Assembly (NCBI RefSeq): GCF_000321225.1
Contig: NW_004450277.1
Span: 2,162,234-2,226,233 of the forward strand
Direction of reading: 5' to 3'
Source: Odobenus rosmarus divergens
Lineage: Eukaryota > Chordata > Mammalia > Carnivora > Odobenidae
Length of the DNA: 64,000 nucleotides
The notes under the pieces are model-generated. The model made no database searches. It saw only the letters and a program-made list of their open reading frames with translations, and was not told the DNA's origin. Of the stretch, positions 45,037 to 55,151 are shown piece by piece. Numbering within the stretch: the first letter of the stretch is position 1; each line of letters opens with the position of its first letter. Position numbers and translations under genes: made by a program.

Positions 45037-46925
45037 TTATGGCCATGGGAAAAGTTGTATATTTAGTGTGCGTATTTTGATAATGATTGATCTTACATCT
45101 GTATACAGGATATCATTGATATAAGAGACTCTGTTTCTCCAGGCAAGAGCACTCTTGCCCCTCCCTCAAATTTGTAGTGTTGAAGCCCCTCTGTCACTTA
45201 CCACCTCTTCTGGGCCTGCTGGAGGGGTTTCCTGCCAGGCACCTCCCTGGGCTGCCCAAGGCCGCCTGGCCAGTTTGAGCTCTCATGCAGACAGAGCCTG
45301 GTGTGGCGTGGGGAGCCTGCCTTGACACCCAGAGGGACTTGAAACTGAAGAAAGAAGGTTGTGTTCTCCATCAAGGGAACTAACCTACCCGAACTGAGTA
45401 GGCATGTCAGTCTTCCACTGCCGGCTCCCTGCCATCTTCCCTTCCGCTACTCCCTCTGGGGGAGCCGATGGCTGGGGAAGCCAGGACAGGGTTAAAGTCA
45501 CTCCCAGCAGTGCCCACCAGGGGGCCCAAGCACCTGCTGACCTCAGGGTCACAGTCATTTGTCAGTTGACAGGAGCCAGTTTGACCTTTGGTTCTGTTGC
45601 TGAAGCAAATTTGGGACTTTTCTGTCTCGGTACAGTTCACTGGCCCACAAGAGCTTTTGGAACCTTGAATAGACTTGCTCGGACAATGGGGTCGGGCATA
45701 GGGTTGTCTTTCCTCTTAAAATGCCATCTGTAGACTTTGTGAGTCAGATGTCCAGATGTTTGGCAGGTGAATTCCTCTGCTTGACACCCTCCCTGTCACT
45801 TTGGACTCGATGGGAGTGGGCATCTCCACGCACCTGTGTATGTGAAAGTCATTTTACATTTCAAAGCAGTGTGTGTTTCTTATTTTTATATTTTTAACTC
45901 TTTATCCTTGGATGTATAAAGTGAACTTTTTGGCTTCTGTAAGTATGCTCTATGCACCTCTAATGTTTTATCATGTATTTATATGTTGTACACAGTACTG
46001 GCCGATTCTGTAAATGGATGTATTGTACAGAGAACACGAGTGTCTCTCCCTTATTATCCGTCTCCCGCGTCATCGCATTAGAGTGGTGTGCTTCTCTCCG
46101 CCCGTGTCAGAGCTGCCGCGTGGCCCGGTGCCCTGTCCTGGTTGCCCAGTGGACCCGCCGTGGCCTGCAGGGCCACAGCCAGCCCGCCCGTGCTCTGCCG
46201 AGCGGACGTGTCTCACCCCTCACGTCTCTGCTCTTCCGACCTTCCGCTCGCCGCTCGCTGCCATACGTGACGAATCACCGCCACCAGTGTTAAGTGCTCT
46301 GGAGTCAAGGGTGAGTGCCCTGGGCAGCCCCAAGCAGGCTTTCCAGATCTGGCTCCAGGGTTCCCTCCTTCAGCAATATGTGGGACCATCTGATGTCCTT
46401 TTGACAGCCCGTTGGGGAAGAAACAGCCACACCCGTTGCCTGCCTCTCCCCCCACCCCCAATACACGTCCAGCACATAGACGTCTCCGTAGTTGTCTTCC
46501 CCTGCCTTATATCTTACACTTCGACTCGTTAAAGAGTTGAGAGCCCTCCTTTTTGACTTTGGTCTCCCTGTGTGAGTGCTTCTGGGTGAAGTAGAAAATT
46601 GGTGTGACCTCAGCAAGTCTCGTTTCACCTGAAAGACCTCTCCCCTGACCCCCATTTCATCCACTGGCATTTTTGTCGTCAGAAGCATGGGTGAGAAGAT
46701 GGCAGTCACGTGGTGTTAATGCGGTATTGGCCAAGTCCAAGTTGTCAACTTCCAGAGTCTGTTTACCAAAGACAGGGAGCAGATCCTCTTCTTCCTTCTG
46801 CTGTGACCTTTGGCAGCCTCTAGGCTACAGGTGGAAACTGGTCTGGTCCGTGGGGCTGCCCAGGGAAAGCACTGCTCTTGTATGTCTCTTGTGGTTTTGG
46901 AAAAATAAACCTGTACAGCCTGCGC
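45033..46925 (+). other. ASXL1: ASXL1 3' untranslated region
   Basis: About 1.9 kb of non-coding sequence follows the stop, up to a canonical AATAAA at 46904-46909 with GT-rich sequence just downstream (cttgtggtctcagtcgtcttgtgtgg). The cleavage site is therefore placed near 46925. It contains AU-rich stretches around 45860-45990. No repeat insertion is visible. The cleavage position is inferred. Confidence 0.75.
46904..46909 (+). terminator. ASXL1: ASXL1 distal poly(A) signal AATAAA
   Basis: The hexamer lies in ...ggaaaAATAAAcctgtacag, followed within 40 nt by U/GU-rich sequence, the usual arrangement of a mammalian cleavage and polyadenylation site. Confidence 0.7.
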
Positions 46926-47689
46926 TTGTGGTCTCAGTCGTCTTGTGTGGCCGCCCTGCTGGGCTGGGAAGGAAGGCCAGGAACGCAGAAGCCAGCTCGC
47001 TTCACCCTGCTTCCAGAGTCCATGTTTTCGGCCTGGAAGCTCTTCTGTGAGGTTAGTGCTGAGGGCCCGACTTGCCAGTTTCGGTGGTCTGTAGACTCCG
47101 GGCATGGCAGCATGCACTGGGAGCGGAGGTCTCAGGAGCAGGGTGAGGGTGCTCGTCCCAGCTGCCCTGCGGAGACACGCTGCCCCAGAGATTGCTGACG
47201 GCTGGTGATCGGCTGGCGATCGGCCGGGGTGGTGGCCAGCAGGCAGCTGGGAGGGGGATGCCGCGGAAGAGAAGGTCGGATACTCGCGGAGCGGGCCTGA
47301 GGGTGGCAGGCTGCAGTCCCCAGACCTACCTGGAGTACTCGCGCGCCGAGTCTGGGCTTAGCCGCAACTACCTCAGCATAGAAGTGAGCCAAAAGTAAAC
47401 AAAAACCACGCTGGAAGTACAGGTGAATGAAAATACATACCCATTAGCTCGTGTCCTGTGAAGCGGTGAAAGGAGGCTCTCTGGTGCACGAGCTCCTGGG
47501 GAGCGGTTCACTGCCGCTGGGCCCGGAAGTGTGGCTGGCAAAGCTGGGGTAGGTGGCTCTGCGGTGACCAGGCAGCCTCCTAGTGGCGACGCTGTGTGTA
47601 CTTGTGCCGTTGCTGGTCCGTGGGAGCTTAGCAGGCGTTAGGGTGCAGAGTACGGCGGTGTTCGCACGCAGGCCCTGCTTCCCACCGGC

Positions 47690-47830
47690 TCTGGGGCCCG
47701 GGCAAGGCAGCCTCTCTGCCCGCGCGCCCGTCTCTGAATGGGGACGGTAATTCCTACTTCGTAGGTTCTCACGCCTGGCACACAGGAGGTACTCCCGACT
47801 GTTCACTTGCACCCGGCCAGGATAGTAGCT
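47690..47830 (+). mobile_element. MIR SINE fragment
   Basis: ctctgaatggggacggtaat, tacttcgtaggttctcacgc and ctggcacacaggaggtactc follow the MIR 3' part. Confidence 0.6.
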
Positions 47831-47916
47831 GCCTGGACTTGGAGCAGACGTCTGTGTGGCTCCTGCCACCTGCCTGCCCCTAGGCCCCGAGGAGGGCTGT
47901 GGGGAGGCGGGCCTCC

Positions 47917-47950
47917 CGCGCAGAGGGGTGGTGCGCGCAGAGGGGTGGTG
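47917..47950. repeat. 2 x 17 bp tandem duplication
   Basis: cgcgcagaggggtggtg occurs twice with no mismatch. Confidence 0.9.
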
Positions 47951-48761
47951 CGGCCTCTCCCAGGGCATCTGGCTCTTGGCCTCCCGCTATGGTTGTTGAG
48001 TACACGGTCCTAAGTTGAGAGACTGAGTTCCCGGCAGGGGAGACCGTTGTACTCATTTACCGCTAAAGGATGAGGAAACCCTAATAATGTTTCAGAATAC
48101 TGGCCGAGTGAGCATCGTGACTGTTTATGTCCATCCTGCTCTTAAGTCAGATCCTGTTTGAGAGGGGTGTGTGGGTATGTGTGTGTGTGCTGAATAGAGT
48201 AGTCCGCTGATGATCAGGGGCCTCAGGGGACCAGAGCATCTGCCTTCTTGCCTCCCGAGAGGAGGTGGCATGGCTGGGTTGCACTTGTGTGGGGGCATCG
48301 TCTAAACTGATGGGGAAAGTGGGCTTTGTGACCTTGGAGATTAGGACTTGAAACCAAATGTTGACAGTGCCCCACGCTTCCTCTTGTCTCCATGCATCAA
48401 TTTGAAAGCCTGGACTAACTACCAAAAGATGTAGACAAAAGCCCTATAAGGAACATAAGCATGACAAAGAGACAGCTGTCTGTGCAGTGGCTCTTAACCT
48501 TTCTCGGAGCACAGACTCTTGGAGAACCTGACCGAAGCTCCGGACCCTCTCCCCCAGGAATGCACATGCACATGAAGTTGTGCAGACTATTTCAGAAGGC
48601 TCATCTGCTCCTTTAGGCAGCCGGGACCCCTCATTTAAGAGCCCCCTGACTGGCAGTAAACTGGCAATAAAATCTGGATTTATACAAAAGATCAAGGAGG
48701 GGAGCGAGGACTTTGCAAAGGATTCTTAGGTTTCTGGTAAACTGGGTTTCCCTAGTGCATG

Positions 48762-49092
48762 ATAATTTTTATTTTATTTAAATTCAGTTAATTAACATAT
48801 AGTGTATTAATTTCAGAGCTAGAGTTCAGTGATTCATCAGTTGCATATAACACCGGTGCTCATTACATCACATGCCCTCCTTAATGCCCATCACCCAGTT
48901 ATACCGCCCGCCCCCCCCCACAACACTCAGTTTGTTTCCTAGAGTTAAGAGTCTCTTAGGGTCTCTCTCTGATTTCGTCTTATTTTTCCCCTCCCTTCCC
49001 CTATGCTCCTCTGTTTTGTTTCTTAAATTCCACAGGAGTGAGATCATATAATTGTCTTTCTCTGATTGATTTATTTCACTTAGCATAATACC
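48762..49092 (-). mobile_element. LINE-1 3' end, antisense, 5'-truncated
   Basis: aattaacatatagtgtatta, tcagtgattcatcagttgca, atgccctccttaatgcccat to tttatttcacttagcataat. It is the same carnivore L1 3' end as at 6420. Confidence 0.85.
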
Positions 49093-49107
49093 TCTTCATC
49101 ATTATTT

Positions 49108-49284
49108 TTATTATTTTTTTACGATTTTATTTATTTGACAGAGACACAGCGAGAGAGGGAACACAAGCAGGGGGAGTGGGAGAGGGAGAAGCAGGCTTCC
49201 CGCGGAGCAGGGGTCCCGATGCGGGGCTCGATCCCAGGACCCTGGGATCATGACCTGAGCCCAACGACAGCCACCCAGGCGCCC
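49108..49284 (-). mobile_element. CAN SINE, the only one beyond 31 kb
   Basis: gattttatttatttgacaga ... cagccacccaggcgccc. The duplication ttcatcattatttt lies at 49094-49107 and 49285-49298. Confidence 0.93.
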
Positions 49285-49950
49285 TTCATCATTATTTTAA
49301 ATTGCACTTATGTGCATGTTCTCCCCTTCCCCTCCCTGAGTAAAGGGAGGTTTGCCTGTTTTGTCACTGAGTAAATGTCACCGTTCTGCGGGGGCATTCC
49401 TCTTTGATGTTGTCCTGTCCACTGTTCACAACAGTGGTGCTGGGGCCCCATGTAAAGAAGTCAGGCGGGGATCAAGCGACGCTTCTCTGTCCTTGAGCGA
49501 GGTCTCCTGCTTCCGTCGTGTGGAGCTGCCGTGCTTCATCTGGAGGTAAGTGCTTTCCCGGCGCCGCTGGCGTGCTCTGCAGGCAGTGGGGCTGGGCTCC
49601 GGATGTGCTGGCCCAGGTCGGGGGTTTCCGTGGCCCCTTGGTGATTCTCAGCAGGGCTAGTTTGGGTTAGGACGGGCGTTTCATGGTATCATTGAGGCAT
49701 TGCGGCCCTTGGTCCCTACGTTGCGTGAAGAGAGGCATATAACTGCTGTCTTTGGCTTTTACAGTCCCTGCTAATCTTATGAACCTTGGCCCCACGCTGG
49801 GTTCCCTGGGTGTGGTGGCTTCAAACTATCGCCCCTCTCTGTTTATTTCATATATTTGGGTGTTGTATAGAATTTCGGTTTTAAAAAGATTCTTCTGCCA
49901 TTACAAAAAACAAATGTTTTAAAAACTGCCATGCAATGTGTGTCTATCTG

Positions 49951-49980
49951 TACACACACACACCACACACACACACACAC
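49951..49980. repeat. (AC)n microsatellite, interrupted once
   Basis: tacacacacacaccacacac followed by further CA units. Confidence 0.95.
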
Positions 49981-50557
49981 TTTTAATTTATGCTTGTAAC
50001 TCGCAGAATTGCTTTTAAACTCATGACAGGTTTGGCCCCAGCCATATTCCTGCAAGTTTTCCTCAAGGTTTAGCCTAAATGATCTATGTAGGATGAAAAA
50101 AGTCTGTGCACAAGTAAATAGCACTTTTCCCTCAAGGTGGGCTCAGGAGTTTTGGGGTCAAATGGAACATCAGGTGCTGAAGGTTCAGGCCCTCAGTCTC
50201 CCAAGCCAGCACCGAGGGCCAGTGTGTGCGAGCCTGGTTTCAGTGGGGCCGGGGGCGGGCAGGGAGGGCATGCGTCCGCGGGGGGCACCGGTGTGCGCCC
50301 CCGGGAGTACACCTGCCACCCGATGAGTGCCAGTGAAGGTTCATTTCCTTCTCTAACGGGCTGGGTTGTCGAAAGAAATGAGAGGCTTATTCGTTTGAGG
50401 ACAGTTTACCGAGGCCTTCCGTGGTGGGCTGGCGCGCTAGCCGGGAGAGGCGGGGTACTTACCAGCAGAGCGGCGGGCCAGTGCGGCCCTGCACAAACGT
50501 GCAGGGAAGAGAGCTAGCTGGCAGGGCTGTTGAGAGGACACGGTGGGAATGAAGCAT

Positions 50558-53500
50558 CCGGTTTGTTATTCAGTGTTTATTAAGTAGATTCAGTCTTATA
50601 TATGATATACAGATTCAAAAGAAAAAGGATTCCACATACTTATGAAATCAGTGCATTTAGCAAGTAATACCATGGAGATAACAGCTCGATTAACAGCTCA
50701 TTGGTCTTTTGTTAAGTGAGGGAGAGGGACTTGGCCTGTGCTAGTCATTCCACAAACAAAACAGAATTTAGTTGCATCACATAGAGAAGACACATTCTAA
50801 GAATTAAAATATTAAGCCACATTTACTGGAAAAAACTCTATAGAACACAAATCCTTTTTATAGAGCATCGAGGAGGAAGTGCTCACCTGCTTAGAAGAGC
50901 CACGTTAAGTTGCATAGGTGCATATCTGTAAAAATATAATTTAGAGATGTAGCCATTGATTAATAAAGAGTCACCTTTAAAAGTTGGTGCCATCCACGGT
51001 TTGTCTTACGTGCCATATGCTTACCGTCTGGAGCCCCCTGCCCCTCCTCAGAAGTGAGGCCTCCAGAGCGAGCTGCCTCCAGGGAAGCCCTGAAGGAATG
51101 CTTGTACCATCTGCACTGGAAAGTCCGAAAACCTCATCTCAGGGAATTTGCGCACTCCCAAAACATGTCTAAATTATACCGGAGGATTGACAGCCTCTTG
51201 GGTCGTCCCTAAATCCTGGGTGGCTTGACCCTGAAGGTCCCACGAGTCACCTTGACCTCCCCACTGCCAGGCTGCTGGGAGACCTCCACCGCCCCCCAGC
51301 GCTGCCGCGAAGTCCCGCTCGCACGCTCTGGGAGTCCATGCAGGTGCCCACCAGCAGCTGCTGGGACGTCCCCGCTCCGCCCCCTGCTCCTAACGGACCA
51401 CGCCACAGAGGCGTATGGGCCATCTGCCGCACGGAGATTTTTCCGAGCTTAGAAAAAGTTATTTTTCAGCAAATCTTGAGTTCTATGTTGTGTAGGGTTT
51501 TCGTTTTTGTTTTTAGGTGGAAACATAGGTAAAAAGAGAGGTTTTTGTTTTGTGGCTTTGCTAAGCAGATGAGCTTAGTGAGGTGCACCTTCCTCCTCAA
51601 GAGCGAGTCTTGCAGAACACACAGGGACTGGGGCATCTGTACATGTAAACAGTACACTTTCACTGAGTCCAAAATTAGGAGCAAAAATACAAAGGTTCAC
51701 ATTGGTCTTAGGTAGATACAGGCGAAAAAGGATTGAGCTGTTTAGCTCAGAAACAACAAAAACAAAGTTTCTAAAGCACCACTAAATTATATAAAAATCA
51801 GACCATGGACGGATTGAAACTGGTATTCTGGTGAAATACTTTACTATCTTGTAAAAAGTTTTACAAAAAATTACAAATTAAAAGTATCAACCCTCTGAGT
51901 TCAAAGCAGCATTTTGAAAATGAACTGGTAGTTAATCCTGTAACCACCCCTGGAGTCGTAAGTGGCCCTTAGGAATAGGGATGGCCGGGTTCCACCTGTT
52001 TGAAATCCTTGAAAACCCTGCTAGCCCCCTCCTGTCCCCCTCCCCCTCAACACTGTCCTGGGGTATAAACTGTACTGGAGGTGACGGTAAAATGAATTTC
52101 AGATGGGTCACACCATTACTGGTCTACTAGATGTCTACCACGAAGACCAAATTCCCCTTTCTCCTGATTCTACCCTTCTGCTGGAATTAGCCCCCTGCAA
52201 AGACTCTGGAATCGGTGTATTCTACTCTTGAGCTACCTTTTAGCTTAGGATCCCCAGTGATGAATTTGTGCCCTGAGGCCCTCCGTGAGAATTTAAAATG
52301 GCTGCGGGGCAGGGCGTTGGAAGCTCCCTTTGGGAGAAGGCAGTCCCTGGGGTGAGGGTGAGGGTGGGACAGCGGTGAGCTGGGTCCAGCAGAACCAGCT
52401 CTTTGGTGCTCTCCAAGTCAGGAGGAGTGGGGAGGGGTTGAAGCTGCATCTCTGAAAACAAAAGCAAAACAGAACAAGTTCCCTGACTGAACTAGCTAAT
52501 GGAGTCCTGTTTCCACACAGCGACTTGCTCCTGATTCTGCCCTCAGCCGGGCTTCAGGCAGAGCTTCACAGAGAAGGAGCCCCCCCCCAGGCGGCGGGGT
52601 GACGGTGGCAGAATCCACTGTCCCGGAGGGGCTGCGTAGCCTTGCTCTCACACCAGTGCGCCCGCGCCCAGGCAGGCTGAGGTGGTCAGCTCAGGAAAGC
52701 GGGACTGCACGCCGAAACTTAGGCTGGTCTTTAGATCCGATCCCTAGTGTGGGGGTGGTGGCAGCTCCCAGCCCTCCTGTCTCCTGTGAGGAGAGCACTG
52801 CAGTCGCGCCTGGCCTGGGGCCTGCCTCCCGGGAGGGGGAATGACAAGTTAAGCAGTTGGTATCAAGAATTCTAAGGCGGCGATTGTCTCTGCCAGTTTT
52901 TAACATTAAGAATCTCACAAATTGCCTGGGGTAACATTTTCCAAAAGACCTACTGATTACTTTGTAGTATTGTTCACACACAAAAATATTTACACAAATT
53001 GAAACGTCCGGGAGTAGCACTGAGCAGGTGGGGGCTGGATGCGCGGATGGCTGGGGTGGGGGACGGGCCTTGGGCGCGGGAGCTTGTGCTGTGCGAAGGG
53101 GCGTCTCGGGTGTCCTGGCCCTGACCAGAGGCCTGGAGATTGGCCAGATGGAAGGCAGAGGTGGTGTGGCTGGGGGGTGTTGGGAGGCCACTTGAGAGAG
53201 GAAGGACCACCCCCGACTGCTGGGGGCTGGAAGCAAGCACAGGGTGGGGCACCCTACCTCTCAGAGCTCTGGCCCAAGCGGGACCCCCCCCCCCAACCAA
53301 ACACCCCCCCCTCCGGCCCTCCTGACGGTGGTCTGCCATAGTGCTGGGAGGCAGGTAGCTGCAGATAGCTGGTTTGGGAAGGGGTACCTGCTCTGGGGTC
53401 GAGTGGCTGTGGCCCTCCTAGGGTCCATGCAGCCCTGCCTCCCCTGGGGCCGCTCTGCTCTGAGGGAGGAAAGGCTACAGAGGGCTTCTGCCGGCTCTGG

Positions 53501-54930
53501 GCGGGGGCGGGCAGCAGAGAGCTGCTGTCATGGCTACGGAGTATCGCACGGAGAGGCCCCGTGGGCCCTCTGAGGTGTGGGGGAATCCCTGGTTTTAGCA
53601 GCACTGGGAGGTATTGCACTGAGCAAGAAGTGGTGCCTACTGGGGAGGAACGACCAGGCCAGCCTTTGCTTTTGCCCTTTTTCACACTCCAGGGTTATAG
53701 GTTTCTTCCAGGACTGGCCCCTCCAGAAGGGCAGGTCCTCGGAGAACCCAAGTGGCTTCTCTACTTCTGTTGATGGTCCCTTTACTCCAGCCACGGGGGC
53801 AGAGGACAGGAGCTGCAGTCTGACCAGGGGCTCGCAGCTGCTTTTCCTGTTTGGTGGCTGCCTGACAGCTGGGGGCCCACCCTGAGGAAACAGGCCCTTC
53901 CCGGCACGTGTCCGAGGGCCCTGGGCCTATGTGGAGAAGTGTTCAGACCCGGCTCCCTGGGGGCAGGTGAGGGCAGGGGCCCTCCTGACCGGCGGCTGTC
54001 CCCCAGCTGTCTGTCCTGGTGAAGAGCCAGGAGGGCTGGGGCCGGGCGGGGGGCGGGCTGCAAGCTGCTCCGGAGGGTCACAGCCCTGTCTGGGCTCCAG
54101 CTCCTGGCCACCCCTCTGGACTTGCCTCCCAGGCAGACACCGCGTGTGGGGGAGTCGGGAGATAGATAGCCGTTCAGAACGGGCTCAGGGCACATCCTGG
54201 AAAAAGCCCACGCTGGAGTGTGAGGTAGAATACAGGTGGCCGTGTGACTGGGGCTTCTGTGGAATGGGGGTGGGGGAGCTGTTTTTGTCTTTGCTTTGCC
54301 TTGGGTGTGGGTGAGGTCCTCCGGCTTGGCGGTGCTGGGCGCTCGGAAGGACAGCCAGCCCGGCGCCCGCCCCACTGCACCCCGCCCTGCCGGCCCCCAG
54401 CCCGCGCCAGTGTAGTGATATGGAATGTTAGGTGACAGGGATACATCCTTCTGATCAGACAGACACAGACTGGCAATCTGTACAAACACAAAAGAATCCA
54501 TTTTCAGAAAAATAAATTACTAAGGGGAGAGGAAGAAAGGGTCCACTTTGTTTTTCTCAATAAATATGCAATTCTGCTCACCTAAGACTTGAAAGGTAAT
54601 TATCTGGGGGTGGGATTCTAACATCAGGGTCCACGAAGATGATTCTAAATAGAGCTGCGTCCCCAGCGCCTTGTCAGGGGAGCCCCAGCCCTTCCAAAGC
54701 TGCCCCATTGGCCTCTTCCAAGCAGGTCAGAGCACCCGTGTGGTGAGATTCCAAAAAAAAAAAAAAAAGTGTCCTTGTGCCCAAAGTCGCAGGTGCTTGG
54801 CGTGTGGCTAGAAACAGCTCTTTTGGATCCCACCTCTTTCAGAAAACAAAATGTACCAAGTGGTGAGGCAGGAAGCCGGGCCGGGACAGCCTCCTTCCTT
54901 AGGGTAGTGCACTCCAGGTGCCGCGGGGGG
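50558..54930 (-). other. NOL4L: NOL4L 3' untranslated region (inferred, about 4.4 kb)
   Basis: Downstream of the stop on the minus strand there is no splice-supported coding sequence or inserted repeat until AATAAA at 50581-50576 (TTTATT on the + strand). The distal part, about 50580-52500, is AT-rich. The proximal part, about 52550-54500, is GC-rich and holds spurious open frames. The extent is inferred from the single strong hexamer and the known long 3' UTR of this gene. Confidence 0.55.
50576..50581 (-). terminator. NOL4L: Candidate NOL4L poly(A) signal AATAAA
   Basis: TTTATT on the + strand lies in cagtgTTTATTaagtag. The cleavage point would be about 50555-50565. Confidence 0.5.
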
Positions 54931-55151
54931 TCAGTTCTGCTGTAAAATGAGGTTTTCCAGTTCGTCCGCGGAGCGCAGCAGGAAGGCGGCAGACTCTCGG
55001 TAGCCGGCGATGAGCTGCCGCACCGCACTGATCTCCGTGGGGCTGAGCTGGGCAGCGGGCATGGTCCTGCTGGTGCTGTTGCCGGAGGGCGTGGGCGTGG
55101 GCGTGCTGGAGGCCGTGGCGGCCCCGCCTTTCATGCTGAGGTCGGTGGGCC
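54931..55151 (-). CDS. NOL4L: NOL4L terminal coding exon
   Basis: The acceptor is ccttccacAG. After two bases of a split Gly codon it encodes [15 protein letters not shown], a Thr/Pro/Ser linker ([13 protein letters not shown]), and the conserved C-terminal helix [20 protein letters not shown]...[13 protein letters not shown], then the stop. PTDLS resembles the PxDLS motif that recruits CtBP corepressors, which is an inference worth testing. Confidence 0.95.

Larger units (their letters stand above)
46926..50557. other. Tail-to-tail intergenic spacer ASXL1/NOL4L
   Basis: 3.6 kb with no recognisable gene. It holds a MIR (about 47690-47830), a 2 x 17 bp tandem duplication (47917-47950), a short (TG)n run near 48175-48190, a truncated L1 (48762-49092), a CAN SINE (49108-49284) and an (AC)n run (49951-49980). 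Confidence 0.6.
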
